NCBI GenBank assembly: GCA_946480085.1
Contig: CAMLHZ010000006.1
Span: 124,001-188,000, forward strand
DNA: 64,000 nucleotides
Direction: 5' to 3'
From: an uncultured Flavobacteriales bacterium
Lineage (GTDB): Bacteria > Bacteroidota > Bacteroidia > Flavobacteriales > Crocinitomicaceae
Shown here: positions 9,194 to 17,914 of the stretch, in pieces
Layout of the letters: each line of letters starts with the position of its first letter
Position numbering within the stretch: position 1 is the first letter of the stretch
Notes under the pieces: model-generated
What the model saw: the letters and a program-made list of their open reading frames with translations, nothing else
Databases searched by the model: none
Told to the model about the DNA's origin: nothing
Translations under genes and position numbers: made by a program

Positions 9194-9253
9194 AGTTCCA
9201 AAGTTCAAAGAGCTTTAACGGTAAAGTTTTGAACGTTTTCAACTTTTGAACTT
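9194..9253. repeat. Inverted pair of ~7-bp-periodic arms (AGTTCMA type)
   Basis: The left arm reads AGTTCCA AAGTTCA AAGAGCT (9194-9214). The right arm (about 9222-9253) is the inverse type, with TTTTGAAC, TTTTCAAC and TTTTGAACTT. Together they can form an imperfect long hairpin. It fills the gap between ung and the next minus-strand gene. Confidence 0.7.
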
Positions 9254-9254
9254 G

Positions 9255-10004
9255 TTAAGATGCTTTAGCATCGCGACATACCACGTGAAAACAGGTTTGA
9301 AAATACTCGTACTTCACGAAGCATTTTTTCTCTTCCCGCATTTCGAAAAGTACTGTGGCCAATGTTTCTTTCAAATGGGAAATCTCTCCCTCAGTTAGAG
9401 GTCGATGAAACATGAAGGTGTGATAAGAAATATCAAAAGTGGTTCCATGCAAATGTGTTGAACATTTTATAGCATTTCTGTTTTTTCTGCGTAAGCGATC
9501 AACAGAACTTTTGGTTCTTGTAAAAGAAGTGAGCACCAGTTTTGTCCCATACAAATCTGTTTGCAAAAGTTTGTACTGAAAACGATTCCACATTTCGTCA
9601 ACAAAGTCTTTTACAAATGGTCTTGCAAAAGCGTAAGAGTAATACATAGTATCAATGAAATATTTTTCATTAGATGTGAATTTTACCAGATTCCCTTTTT
9701 TGAACTGCCTTACAATGTCTGACTTTCGGAGTGGAATGTTTGTCAATCCATTTGTTTTCGATTCTTTCCAATGCCCCAGAACATTATCGTTCATACGCCA
9801 TGCATGAGTGAATTGTATTTCACAAAAACGAACAGGAGTAGAAGTTTCTTTCAAGCTATTCACTTCACCCTCGAAGGTTTTGGTAAGCCATTGCTGGGTT
9901 TGCTTTGGATTGACAAAGAAAATCACAAGCGAACAAAACCATGCGCTAATAAGCGAATAGAAAAGGGTGCGCCATTTGAAAATTTTCTTTGTAATGTTCC
10001 GCAT
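9255..10004 (-). CDS. DUF5715 / peptidase M15-like membrane-anchored protein
   Basis: 249 residues from the ATG at 10004; an in-frame TTG further upstream has no support. An N-terminal membrane segment (about 11-30) is followed by a periplasmic domain. Residues 182-191 hold S-x-H-x-H-G-x-x-x-x-D (S182, H184, G187, D191) and H240 lies in F-H-V-V. This is the H...D...H zinc-ligand layout of M15/VanY-type (LAS) peptidases, so a peptidoglycan-trimming role is plausible. DUF5715 membership is from memory. Catalysis is inference, because the general-base region is not clear. It is alone, separated from neighbours by repeat-rich gaps. Confidence 0.7.
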   Translation of the reverse strand: MRNITKKIFKWRTLFYSLISAWFCSLVIFFVNPKQTQQWLTKTFEGEVNSLKETSTPVRFCEIQFTHAWRMNDNVLGHWKESKTNGLTNIPLRKSDIVRQFKKGNLVKFTSNEKYFIDTMYYSYAFARPFVKDFVDEMWNRFQYKLLQTDLYGTKLVLTSFTRTKSSVDRLRRKNRNAIKCSTHLHGTTFDISYHTFMFHRPLTEGEISHLKETLATVLFEMREEKKCFVKYEYFQTCFHVVCRDAKAS

Positions 10005-10197
10005 TGTGAAATTCGAAAAGAGACAAAAATAGAGTTTCTTGTAAAAAGGCAAAATTTCAAGTTCAGAGAATTATAGATTTCTTGAATTCGGTAAATAGAA
10101 AATTACAGAATTTTATAATTCGAAAAGTGTGAAATTCGATAATTCGACATTTATCGAAGAAGTCCTGAAAATACTAGTGCACAGAGTTGTTTAGAAC

Positions 10198-10225
10198 AAA
10201 AAAGGGTTCCGTTTGCACGAAACCC
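10198..10225 (-). terminator. Intrinsic terminator for the 11973-10254 minus-strand genes
   Basis: GGGTTCCGT / ACGAAACCC forms a 9-bp stem with one mismatch at 10204-10225. On the minus strand it is followed by TTTTTT. It lies 28 bp past the stop of the 129-residue lipoprotein gene. The region from 10030 to 10190 is AT-rich with several AATTCG words and no gene. Confidence 0.75.
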
Positions 10226-10253
10226 CTCTTCTGTGAAGTGATAGTGAAAGTAA

Positions 10254-10643
10254 TTAGGGTTGAAGAACGTAGTTCACATCTTTCGTTGTCATGTCTCCCT
10301 CGTGGTTATACGCCGATTCGATATGTAGTCGAACTTGCGTTAACTGACTCACGCTGTAGTTTAATGTATCATTCAGCGTAATAGAACTTGAATGATGGTC
10401 AACTTCTTTTTCTGCTAAAATGGAGTTATCGCTTGTTTTGTAAAGAACAACGTGATAACCGTGTAATTCCATATTTCCTGTAATTGAGCCTGTTACAATT
10501 GTTTGTGTTCCGGAAATGGTGTCATTTACGGTTGGATTCGTAATAGTGATTCCTCCTTCAAATACTTCCTCCTCAACTGAGTCCTTTTTACAAGATAGAA
10601 CGAATATAGAAATTAATAAAAATGTACAGATTGCTGTCTTCAT
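10254..10643 (-). CDS. Hypothetical lipoprotein, 129 residues
   Basis: A lipobox F-V-L-S-C with Cys at about residue 18 is followed by an acidic linker and a single beta-sandwich-like domain (I-T-N-P-T-V-N-D-T-I-S-G-T, as in Ig-like/bacterial Big modules). ATG overlaps the stop of the preceding OMP gene by 4 bp, so the pair is translationally coupled. Together with 11575-11973 it may be part of a small metal-related envelope operon, but no function can be named. Confidence 0.7.
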   Translation of the reverse strand: MKTAICTFLLISIFVLSCKKDSVEEEVFEGGITITNPTVNDTISGTQTIVTGSITGNMELHGYHVVLYKTSDNSILAEKEVDHHSSSITLNDTLNYSVSQLTQVRLHIESAYNHEGDMTTKDVNYVLQP

Positions 10644-11542
10644 TTTGTTTTGTTTAATAAATAATAAATACCGAAGCTAATTGCCTCGCGTTGTTTACTT
10701 TGTTCTTCTCCCAGTTTTTGATAAATCGGAATATTTAAACCAATTTGTAAACTCAAGTTATTTTTTGAGTAGGAGAGAACTGTTGCACTTTGAATTAGCA
10801 AGGCTTGCGCATTTGTATGTGCAAATGGTTCGTTGTTCAACTTAGCCTTTCCATTTGTTGCAATTGAAGCTCCTGTGCCAACCGAAAAACGATTAACGAT
10901 GAATATTCCAAGAAGCTGACTGAACAGCGTGTTTCCTGGGTGGTATTCATATTTATTCGCCGTTCTAAGCATGTAGGAACTCTCATTGCTTAAGCCAAAT
11001 TTTCCGGAGCGCATGGCGAACGAACTACTGATTGTGTAATCCAAACTTCCTGTTCCCGGATAAAGCATTAGATCTTCATTTTCAGGATCGGTAAATTTTC
11101 CTGTAGGAAGCTTTAGTCCAGCGCCTGCTGACCAACGAAAAATTGTTTTGTTGTTGAACATTGAATCAATAACGAAATAATGGAAGCCAAGCTGTGCATC
11201 ACCAAGCCCTACAATGGTTTTATTGCCGTTTTCAGACGATTTCTGAAGGTTGTAATTCAAAGGCAACGAAAATCTTGCTTGAAAACGTTTGGATAAACGA
11301 ACGGAAGCGGAAAGATCACCCTTGAGGTAATATTCCTGAGAATATGTATCTGGTCGACCGTACAAGCCCTGATATGTTGTTGCATAGTGCTTGTACGAAT
11401 GCAAAAAGGAGAAAGAAGTTCTATTTCCCTGAACTTGTAAACCTAATCCCATATTTCCTAAGCTTCCACTACATCCGCACGCATCACAAGCATATGTTGT
11501 GCTCATTGCCATGGCAACAAACACGGTTAAAATATGTTTCAT
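10640..11542 (-). CDS. Outer-membrane beta-barrel protein with CDACGC motif
   Basis: 300 residues. The signal peptide is followed directly by C-D-A-C-G-C-S-G-S, a Cys cluster found at the mature N-terminus of a Bacteroidota transporter-like barrel family. The rest is amphipathic strands (F-R-W-S-A-G-A-G-L-K-L-P-T-G-K-F, typical of MetA-pathway-like OMPs). The Cys cluster could bind a metal, but this is inference. The stop overlaps the downstream lipoprotein start (ATGA). Confidence 0.7.
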   Translation of the reverse strand: MKHILTVFVAMAMSTTYACDACGCSGSLGNMGLGLQVQGNRTSFSFLHSYKHYATTYQGLYGRPDTYSQEYYLKGDLSASVRLSKRFQARFSLPLNYNLQKSSENGNKTIVGLGDAQLGFHYFVIDSMFNNKTIFRWSAGAGLKLPTGKFTDPENEDLMLYPGTGSLDYTISSSFAMRSGKFGLSNESSYMLRTANKYEYHPGNTLFSQLLGIFIVNRFSVGTGASIATNGKAKLNNEPFAHTNAQALLIQSATVLSYSKNNLSLQIGLNIPIYQKLGEEQSKQREAISFGIYYLLNKTK

Positions 11543-11574
11543 GAATTTTGTATAAACGAATGAATAATTTCAGC

Positions 11575-11973
11575 TTATACAAGATTGGGAGGTGGAGTAG
11601 GGATTTTTGAAAAATGTGCCGATACAATATCTATGTATCGGAAAAAGGTAATGTGTTTTTGATTGTTGACCAACTGAAATGAATGTTTTTCTTGAAAAAG
11701 GTGCACAAAGATCCATTCCGCATTCTTCACCTGAAAAGGTGCGGGTTGACGTTGTTTTTTCTGGTAATCGTTTTCAATTTTAGCAAGTTGTTTTGCCAAA
11801 TAACAAGTACCGTTACATTTCATTTTGGGTTTGTTCTGGTTAACACAGTGTTCCTTAGCAAGCTGCTTTTGGTTGTACCAGAAATAGAGGTTATACGAAA
11901 ATCCACCGAACAGTTTGAAGCTCATCAAAGCGATGAGACAACAAACTGACATACGATGAATTATTTTATGCAT
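11575..11973 (-). CDS. Small Cys-motif membrane protein, hypothetical
   Basis: 132 residues with one N-terminal membrane segment and then C-x6-K-P-x-M-K-C-N-G-T-C-Y-L, a conserved short Cys motif seen in small Bacteroidota proteins. The ATG overlaps the stop of the fused E1 gene by one base (TAATG), so it is co-translated with it. Downstream lie a CDACGC barrel and a lipoprotein. Three Cys-bearing envelope proteins in a row hint at metal handling. That is contextual inference only; the link to the E1 enzyme may be accidental. Confidence 0.6.
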   Translation of the reverse strand: MHKIIHRMSVCCLIALMSFKLFGGFSYNLYFWYNQKQLAKEHCVNQNKPKMKCNGTCYLAKQLAKIENDYQKKQRQPAPFQVKNAEWIFVHLFQEKHSFQLVNNQKHITFFRYIDIVSAHFSKIPTPPPNLV

Positions 11974-14417
11974 TAATAAATTGAAGGGAAGTTCTTTGGA
12001 TCGGCTTCGTTCATAATTCCGTAAGCGGTTTCCACGATATCTTCGATACTCGGTTTTGAGAAGTAATCCCCATCTGATCCGTAAGCCGGACGGTGATCTT
12101 TCGCACTTAAAGTAATTGGCGCTGAATCCAGGAAGTTATATCCTTTTTGTTCAACCAAAACTTTGTCAAGAATGAATGCAGTAGCACCAGAAGTTACGTC
12201 TTCGTCAACTACCAACAAACGATTTGTTTTCTTCAATGATTCAGCGATCATGTGATTCACGTCGAATGGAAGAAGTGTTTGAACGTCGATTAATTCAACA
12301 TTTATTCCAAGTTCTGTCAATTGTTTTGCAGCAACTTCACACAAATTGAAAGTTGAACCGTAAGAAACAAGCGTCAAATCAGTTCCTTCTTTCACAATTT
12401 CAGGAACCCCAAGTGGTGTGTTGAACTCACCAATGTTATTTGGCATTGGCTCTTTTGTTCGGTATCCGTTCAATGGTTCTACAACCAAAGCAGGTTCGTC
12501 AGCCGACATCAACGTATTGTAGAAACCAGCAGCTTTTGTCATGTTTCTTGGAACACAAACGTGAATTCCGCGAATAGAATTGATAATCATTCCCATTGGA
12601 GAACCACTGTGCCAAATTCCTTCTAAACGGTGGCCGCGAGTTGAAATGATCAACGGTGCCTTTTGTCCACCTTTTGTTCTGTATTGAACTGTTGCCAGGT
12701 CGTCAGACATGATCTGAATGGCGTACAACAAATAATCTAAATATTGAATTTCGGCAATTGGACGTAATCCGCGCATTGCCATTCCAATTCCTTGCCCAAT
12801 GATTGAACACTCACGAATTCCAACGTCAGAAACGCGTAATTGACCAAATTGTTCTTGTAATCCTTCCAAACTTTGGTTTACACCGCCAATTTTTCCGGCA
12901 TCTTCACCGAAGATCAATGCTTCAGGATGTTTTTCGAAAATACTTCTGAAGTTTTCACGAAGAATGATTCTTCCGTCTTCTTGTCCGGCATTACTATCGT
13001 AAGTTGGAGGTACGGAAGTTACATTCAATGCGTTATGTTCAGATTCCGAATACAAATATGAACTGTAACGGTTGTAGTTTGCTTGAGTTTCTTTATTCAA
13101 CCATGCAATAACAGCTGCTTTGGCAGGACCGTTCTCTCCACGTGCCAATCGTAATGATTTACGAACTGCCATGAAAATATCTTTTCTTACAGGCTCAAAT
13201 GCCTTTTTCAACGCATCTAATTCGATTTGAATGAATGTTCCGTTTGCACTTTCTTTTGCAAGAGCTTCTAACACCTGGACAGCAGAATCTAAATCTTGTT
13301 TAAGAACAGCCGAGAACTCTGTCCATGCCGCACGTTTTTGTTCGTTCACAAATTTCTTTGCTTCAGCAGAAATAGCATCTAATTCTTCCGTAGTTGCCAA
13401 AGAATTCCCACCAGCCGAAAAAGCTGCAATCCATTCTTTGAATTTTCCAATACAGTCGAATTCAGTTTCCCAGCTCAAACGGGTTTCATCTTTATAACGC
13501 TCATGAGAACCTGAAGTTGAATGTCCTTGCGGCTGATTTACTTCTTTCACGTGAACCAACACCGGAACATGTTCTTTACGGGCAACAGCAACCGCTTTTT
13601 CATACGTTTCGCAAAGGTGAGCATAGTCCCAGCCTTTTGTAACGAAGATCTCATATCCAGAACCTCCTTTTTCACGCTGCATTCCGCTTAAAGCTTCAGA
13701 AATACTTCCTTTTGTCGTTTGGAATTCGCGAGGAACAGAAATTCCGTATCCATCGTCCCAAACCGACATTACCATTGGCACCTGAAGTACTCCGGCAGCA
13801 TTAATAACTTCCCAGAAAGGACCTTCAGAAGTAGAAGCATCCCCAATTGTTCCGAAAGCAACTTCGTTACCACCGTTAGAGAATTTTTTGAATGCTTCAA
13901 GGTCTTTTAGCGTGGGGTGATTTCTGTAAATTTTTGAAGCTTGAGCTAAACCTAATAAACGAGGCATTTGACCTGCAGTTGGGGAAATATCTGCAGATGA
14001 GTTCTTTTGTTCCATTAAGTTTTTCCAATTCCCGTTCTCATCAAGATTACGAGTAGAGAAATGTCCACCCATTTGTCGACCAGCGCTTTGAGGTTCTACA
14101 ACTTCATCAGTGTGTGCGTACAAGCCTGCGAAATATTGTTTTACGTTCAATTGGTCAATAGCCATCATCAAGGTTTGATCACGGTAATAACCAGAACGGA
14201 AGTCTCCATTTTGAAATTGTTTTGCAAGGGCAATTTGTGCAAGTTCTTTTCCGTCACCGAAAATTCCAAACTTGGCTTTACCAGTTAGTACTTCTTTTCT
14301 TCCAAGAAGTGAAGTTTCACGAGATATACAAGCCAAACGGTAATCGCTCAATACTTGTTCCTTGAAGGCTTTAAAGTCCACAGTTTCTTTAGTTTCTGTT
14401 ACAGGGCTTTCTGACAT
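11973..14417 (-). CDS. Fused 2-oxoacid dehydrogenase E1 component (alpha plus beta)
   Basis: 814 residues. The N-terminal half is E1-alpha: a ThDP/Mg motif runs from G-D-A-S-T-S-E-G (about residue 190) to D-D-G-Y-G-I-S about 25 residues on. The C-terminal half (about 480-800) is E1-beta-like: G-E-D-A-G-K-I-G-G-V, D-V-G-I-R-E, and D-E-D-V-T-S-G-A near the end. Such fusions are usual in Bacteroidota and decarboxylate pyruvate or branched-chain 2-oxoacids, feeding E2/E3 encoded elsewhere. The substrate cannot be fixed from the sequence; a branched-chain or related oxoacid is likely. Between the halves lies a linker of about 130 residues. A -7-like box is at 14440-14447. Confidence 0.92.
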   Translation of the reverse strand: MSESPVTETKETVDFKAFKEQVLSDYRLACISRETSLLGRKEVLTGKAKFGIFGDGKELAQIALAKQFQNGDFRSGYYRDQTLMMAIDQLNVKQYFAGLYAHTDEVVEPQSAGRQMGGHFSTRNLDENGNWKNLMEQKNSSADISPTAGQMPRLLGLAQASKIYRNHPTLKDLEAFKKFSNGGNEVAFGTIGDASTSEGPFWEVINAAGVLQVPMVMSVWDDGYGISVPREFQTTKGSISEALSGMQREKGGSGYEIFVTKGWDYAHLCETYEKAVAVARKEHVPVLVHVKEVNQPQGHSTSGSHERYKDETRLSWETEFDCIGKFKEWIAAFSAGGNSLATTEELDAISAEAKKFVNEQKRAAWTEFSAVLKQDLDSAVQVLEALAKESANGTFIQIELDALKKAFEPVRKDIFMAVRKSLRLARGENGPAKAAVIAWLNKETQANYNRYSSYLYSESEHNALNVTSVPPTYDSNAGQEDGRIILRENFRSIFEKHPEALIFGEDAGKIGGVNQSLEGLQEQFGQLRVSDVGIRECSIIGQGIGMAMRGLRPIAEIQYLDYLLYAIQIMSDDLATVQYRTKGGQKAPLIISTRGHRLEGIWHSGSPMGMIINSIRGIHVCVPRNMTKAAGFYNTLMSADEPALVVEPLNGYRTKEPMPNNIGEFNTPLGVPEIVKEGTDLTLVSYGSTFNLCEVAAKQLTELGINVELIDVQTLLPFDVNHMIAESLKKTNRLLVVDEDVTSGATAFILDKVLVEQKGYNFLDSAPITLSAKDHRPAYGSDGDYFSKPSIEDIVETAYGIMNEADPKNFPSIY

Positions 14418-14439
14418 TTTCGATTAATCTTTAGTTGCA

Positions 14440-14447
14440 CAAATATA
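14440..14447 (-). promoter_or_regulatory. -7 promoter box for the E1 gene
   Basis: TATATTTG on the minus strand fits TAnnTTTG and lies 22 bp upstream of the E1 ATG. No TTG at 19-bp spacing was seen, so only the -7 element is supported. Confidence 0.5.
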
Positions 14448-14510
14448 ATGAATCTTAGCAAGAATAGTAGGGGTAACGCAGTGAAATCAGGAAAACCGTA
14501 AATGAAAAAA

Positions 14511-14537
14511 CGACACCCAATTCGAGTGTCGCTTTTT
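14511..14537. terminator. Hairpin terminator downstream of the PadR/PspC operon
   Basis: The stem CGACAC / GTGTCG (14511-14531) with a short loop is flanked by AAAAAA on the left and TTTTTT on the right, so it can work on either strand. The gene ending next to it is PspC (minus strand, stop at 14573). Confidence 0.7.
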
Positions 14538-14572
14538 TGCTTTGCCTTTAACCTAACCTATGTATTTGCAGA

Positions 14573-16084
14573 CTATTCATCATCTTCATCCCAGATTTCA
14601 TAGTCTTTGTTGCCATAATAAATACCGTTACGCTCTTTGTTCAGCTCAAGTAACGGTGTTCCGTTGATAGCAAAGTTCTTGCCAACAGGAATTTCGATGA
14701 CCAATTGTACTTCCTGATTTTTTAGACCGTCACGAACAGGGTAATGGTAATAAGGAGAAACATAAATAATGTTGCCTTGAATTTTCCATTCGTGTTTGAT
14801 GCGGTTTGCTCTTTTCGTTGCTGTTTCATCATCAATTCCGTGAGCGCTCAATACTTCATAAACGTGAAACATGGTGTCTTTAGAAACGAGTGTTTTGATA
14901 TTGATTCCACTTTCGAAAATTTTGCCTTTTTCTACTCTCTCAAAATTGAAGAATCCCGACCCCCCGTTTTTGTATTGTTTGTTGCTTTGAAGCTCTAACA
15001 GATTTAATGAATCTACTGCGATGTTTTTATGTCCGATTTCTATTTCCGGTTCATTCGTGAAATCACGGCTCATTCTGAAACCACCAATCATCATCATAAT
15101 CATTCCTGTTGCGCAGATAAAAGGAAGAACGATAATAGCGTACTTCAATGCTTTTACCTTGCGATTAATCAGGATTCTTACTCCAAGAACAATTCCCAAA
15201 ATCGGAAATGCGAACCCGGAAATAATAATGCTGTTCCAGAATAGAGAAAGAGTGTCAGGATCGTTAGCGCAAACAAGCGACAAGTATTGATGAAGCGTAG
15301 CGTATTTGTGCTCGATCGTTACTGGAAACACATCCAAAACTCCAGTAATTGTAAGGATGAAACCAATTAGCCATAGCGAAGAGAAGAACAGGAATCCGAC
15401 TCCGCATAAAACGCCAATGATCTTTACTATTTGACGTAAACGGTCACTGATATGATCATTGTTTCTCCACTTTTCAGCTGACTGCATGAATTCTTTTTTC
15501 TTCGCAGTCGCAGTTCTTGATATTTCGTCTTTAATACTATCAATTGTTACTGCTTTTCCCTTTAATTGCAGGCGATCAGATGGTGTTTTGGCATTCGGAA
15601 CTGCGACCCAAAGAATGATGTATAATAGAAATCCGAATCCCATAAAGAATGAGATAACGAATAGGATTCTGATGATTGCTAAATCGAGGTTCAAATATGC
15701 TGCGACACCGGCACAAACACCTCCAATTGTTGCATTATCCATATCTCTGAATAATCGGCGACGAGTATCTCTATGCTCTTCTTCAGTAGTGGATTTTGTT
15801 TGTTCAGTTGTAGTGGTGTTGTCAGAGATTTCTTCTGGCTCACCAAGCGATTGGATCACTTCATTGACATGTGAAAGTTGAACAACAGTTATTTTTTGCT
15901 CTGTCAACAAGTTCTGGATCAATTCCGCACAGCGCATCTCGATATCTTCCACTATTTCTTCCGCGCCTTCTTCACTTGCGAAAGAAGACTTTAATTTCTC
16001 CAGGTACGCATTCAATCGAGCGTAGGCATCTTCTTCAATAATGAAGAGTTGACGTCCAAGATGAATATTTATGGTCTTTTTCAT
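14573..16084 (-). CDS. PspC-domain membrane protein
   Basis: 503 residues. The N-terminal ~90 residues form an acidic cytosolic region typical of Bacteroidota PspC proteins (K-K-T-I-N-I-H-L-G). The PspC domain is at about 107-165 (R-L-x-R-D-M-D-N-A-x-I-G-G-V-C-A-G-V-A). Further membrane segments follow at about 225-250, 285-305 and 315-335, then a periplasmic C-terminal domain ending in a very acidic tail. PspC proteins sense or answer envelope stress. The gene is 4 bp downstream of a PadR regulator, a frequent pairing in this phylum, so it is probably controlled by it. Confidence 0.9.
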   Translation of the reverse strand: MKKTINIHLGRQLFIIEEDAYARLNAYLEKLKSSFASEEGAEEIVEDIEMRCAELIQNLLTEQKITVVQLSHVNEVIQSLGEPEEISDNTTTTEQTKSTTEEEHRDTRRRLFRDMDNATIGGVCAGVAAYLNLDLAIIRILFVISFFMGFGFLLYIILWVAVPNAKTPSDRLQLKGKAVTIDSIKDEISRTATAKKKEFMQSAEKWRNNDHISDRLRQIVKIIGVLCGVGFLFFSSLWLIGFILTITGVLDVFPVTIEHKYATLHQYLSLVCANDPDTLSLFWNSIIISGFAFPILGIVLGVRILINRKVKALKYAIIVLPFICATGMIMMMIGGFRMSRDFTNEPEIEIGHKNIAVDSLNLLELQSNKQYKNGGSGFFNFERVEKGKIFESGINIKTLVSKDTMFHVYEVLSAHGIDDETATKRANRIKHEWKIQGNIIYVSPYYHYPVRDGLKNQEVQLVIEIPVGKNFAINGTPLLELNKERNGIYYGNKDYEIWDEDDE

Positions 16085-16088
16085 AGTA

Positions 16089-16418
16089 TTAGTTTTTTGT
16101 TCTTAATTGTTCAACGGCATTTTGAAGTTCATTCCAGGTTGTTTCCAAAGCGGAAAGCATTGTTTTCCCGGAATCAGTAATTGCATAATATTTTCTTGGC
16201 GGACCTGCAGTTGATTCCTCCCAGCGATAGGTTAGAATCTCCATGTTTTTCAGTCTAGTCAACAACGGATAAAGCGTTCCTTCAACAACAATCATTTTAG
16301 CGTTTTTCAATTGCTCTAAAATTTCTGATGGATATGCTTCCTTGTTATTCAAAATACTGAGTATGCAGAATTCCAAGATTCCCTTGCGCATTTGTGCTTG
16401 TGTGTTCTCTTGATTCAT
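16089..16418 (-). CDS. PadR-family transcriptional regulator
   Basis: 109 residues, the short PadR form: a winged helix (M-R-K-G-I-L-E-F-C-I-L, then E-G-T-L-Y-P-L-L-T-R-L as recognition helix, then the wing G-P-P-R-K-Y-Y) and a final dimerising helix. It is the first gene of an operon with PspC. Three copies of RGTACTAT around its own promoter make autorepression likely. The ligand is unknown. Confidence 0.93.
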   Translation of the reverse strand: MNQENTQAQMRKGILEFCILSILNNKEAYPSEILEQLKNAKMIVVEGTLYPLLTRLKNMEILTYRWEESTAGPPRKYYAITDSGKTMLSALETTWNELQNAVEQLRTKN

Positions 16419-16420
16419 AC

Positions 16421-16479
16421 AGTACTATTTATGACACAAATATATGTATTGTTTGGTACTATGCAATGCAAAGTACTAT
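16421..16479 (-). promoter_or_regulatory. PadR/PspC promoter with three RGTACTAT repeats
   Basis: On the minus strand TATATTTG (16444-16437) is preceded by TTG (16466-16464) at exactly 19 bp, the Bacteroidota -33/-7 layout. The word RGTACTAT occurs at 16421-16428, 16455-16462 and 16472-16479. These positions are downstream of, between and upstream of the promoter boxes, as expected for operator sites of the PadR protein. Operator function is inference. Confidence 0.65.
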
Positions 16480-16576
16480 ATTTATTTCATAAAATTTTGT
16501 AAAATGTTGTTTTGATTGATGTTAAGTTGTTGTTTTACAATGTATTGAATGAGTTTCGAATCCTTCAAAAAATAAT

Positions 16577-16678
16577 GGCGCTGGATTAGAAATCCTCCAC
16601 CGCGGATTCTGTTTCTTTTGACAACAGGTGCAAATCCTTCACACAAAGTGCGCAGGATCATAAATGCTCCACTACGGA
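16577..16678. repeat. Cluster of REP-like GGATT-nnn-AATCC elements
   Basis: GCGCTGGATTAGAAATCCTC at 16578-16597 and a more worn copy at 16649-16678 (GCGCAGGATCATAAATGCTC) flank a third degenerate piece around 16605-16640. The core is a small GGATT-nnn-AATCC dyad. Related copies are at 17811-17837 and 26644-26671. The rest of this 349-bp gap holds the PadR promoter and, up to 16767, nothing clear. Confidence 0.65.
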
Positions 16679-16767
16679 AGTACGGTTAACCGATTTTAAC
16701 TTCATGCAAAATTCCTTTTAGTGTAACTTATATTCTTTCACATTACTTATAGCAATAAATTGAACTT

Positions 16768-17802
16768 ATGGACAAACCGACAAATGAACTCAAGCGAAAA
16801 AATGGGGAAGATTCTGATCAGCTCACTGAAATATTGTGGTGGTTTTCAACCGCAATTAAAGAACTGATTCAGGATTGTACTGTAGATAGAAATCGATATA
16901 AGATTGTTGGTTCTGCCATGCTTTTTACCTGGCTTTATGCCACATTGGCCTGGGGATATTTCTGGAGTACGAATTCTGATTCACCTTTTGTTTACGTATT
17001 ACTCGGCGTTTTCATGGGTGGATTCGTGCTATCAATTGATCGTGTTTTGATCTCGTCCATAAACAAAGCAAAGAACAATATTGTTGCGATTGTATTGCGA
17101 ATAGTTATGGCTTTGTGTATCGGGGCGTTTTTGGCACAACCCATTATTCTCTTCATTTTTAGTTCGGATGTTGATCGGGAAATTCCAATTATCCTGGATA
17201 AAAAGTTGGCTGAAAAGAAAGTAGAAGTGGAGGCGGTATATCAATCTAGAAAAGATGAATTGCTTGCCAATAAAAAGAAGCTTGAAACCGAATTAAAGGA
17301 CAAAAATGATTTGGCTGTTCAAAAACAAAACGAGTATTTGAAAGAGATCGACGGTACTGGAGGTTCTGGAAAATATGGAATAGGAGGAATTGCTGAAGCC
17401 AAGAAGAATAGTTTTCAAATCATTCAATCTGATTTGGAGAAAACGCAATCTGCAACCAATAAAGAATTGGAGAAGATAACAACCGAATTAGATGAGATCA
17501 ATGCAAAAACAACGAAAAGTGTTGCTGATTTTGAGAAAACGCTTGATGGAAAAGGATTTCTGATTAAAAAAGAAGCGCTTGAATCTTTGTTTGAGAAAGA
17601 TAAATCACATGGACTGAAGAATCAATATTATTTGTTGACGGTGATCCTAACCTTGTTCGAATTGATTCCGATCATAAGCAAATTGTTCCTGTCTTATGGA
17701 GCTTACGATACAAAAGTTGCACTTCGTGAAGAATTGGAAATGAAGGTTGCGGAAATGAAATCGGAGAAGGATTTGGAAGAGGAAACAAAGGCGCTTAGGT
17801 AG
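16768..17802 (+). CDS. DUF4407-domain coiled-coil membrane protein
   Basis: 344 residues. Two membrane segments lie near the N-terminus (about 48-68 and 70-92) and a third at about 107-130. A long charged coiled coil follows (about 140-270), and a fourth membrane segment sits at about 283-305 (Y-Y-L-L-T-V-I-L-T-L-F-E-L-I-P). This is the DUF4407 layout. A G-G-S-G-K-Y-G-I-G-G loop interrupts the coil. Function is unknown; the large coil suggests a structural or scaffolding role. It is monocistronic between REP-like repeats. Confidence 0.85.
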   Translation: MDKPTNELKRKNGEDSDQLTEILWWFSTAIKELIQDCTVDRNRYKIVGSAMLFTWLYATLAWGYFWSTNSDSPFVYVLLGVFMGGFVLSIDRVLISSINKAKNNIVAIVLRIVMALCIGAFLAQPIILFIFSSDVDREIPIILDKKLAEKKVEVEAVYQSRKDELLANKKKLETELKDKNDLAVQKQNEYLKEIDGTGGSGKYGIGGIAEAKKNSFQIIQSDLEKTQSATNKELEKITTELDEINAKTTKSVADFEKTLDGKGFLIKKEALESLFEKDKSHGLKNQYYLLTVILTLFELIPIISKLFLSYGAYDTKVALREELEMKVAEMKSEKDLEEETKALR

Positions 17803-17810
17803 GATGTAGC

Positions 17811-17837
17811 AGCACAGGATTGCAAATGCTCCACAGC
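17811..17837. repeat. REP-like element
   Basis: AGCACAGGATTGCAAATGCT followed by CCACAGC is a diverged copy of the GGATT-nnn-AATCC element, 8 bp after the DUF4407 stop. A hairpin GCTAAAGCTTTAGC lies just downstream, and then GCGTAGTCGAGA, a word related to the CTCGACTnnGCTCG repeats. Confidence 0.6.
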
Positions 17838-17914
17838 TTTCGTCGTGATCGGTCATCGAATGCTTGCGCTAAAGCTTTAGCATAGGCGCAGCGTAGTCGA
17901 GATGCGTCTCTACA

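Noticed and set aside
10084..10160. A further heptad dyad built on AATTCG words
   Set aside because: The words are there four times but spacing is irregular and the arms do not pair well; too weak to class with the others.
15459..15881. 140-residue plus-strand frame inside the PspC gene
   Set aside because: Antisense to a well-supported PspC protein, with no motif of its own.
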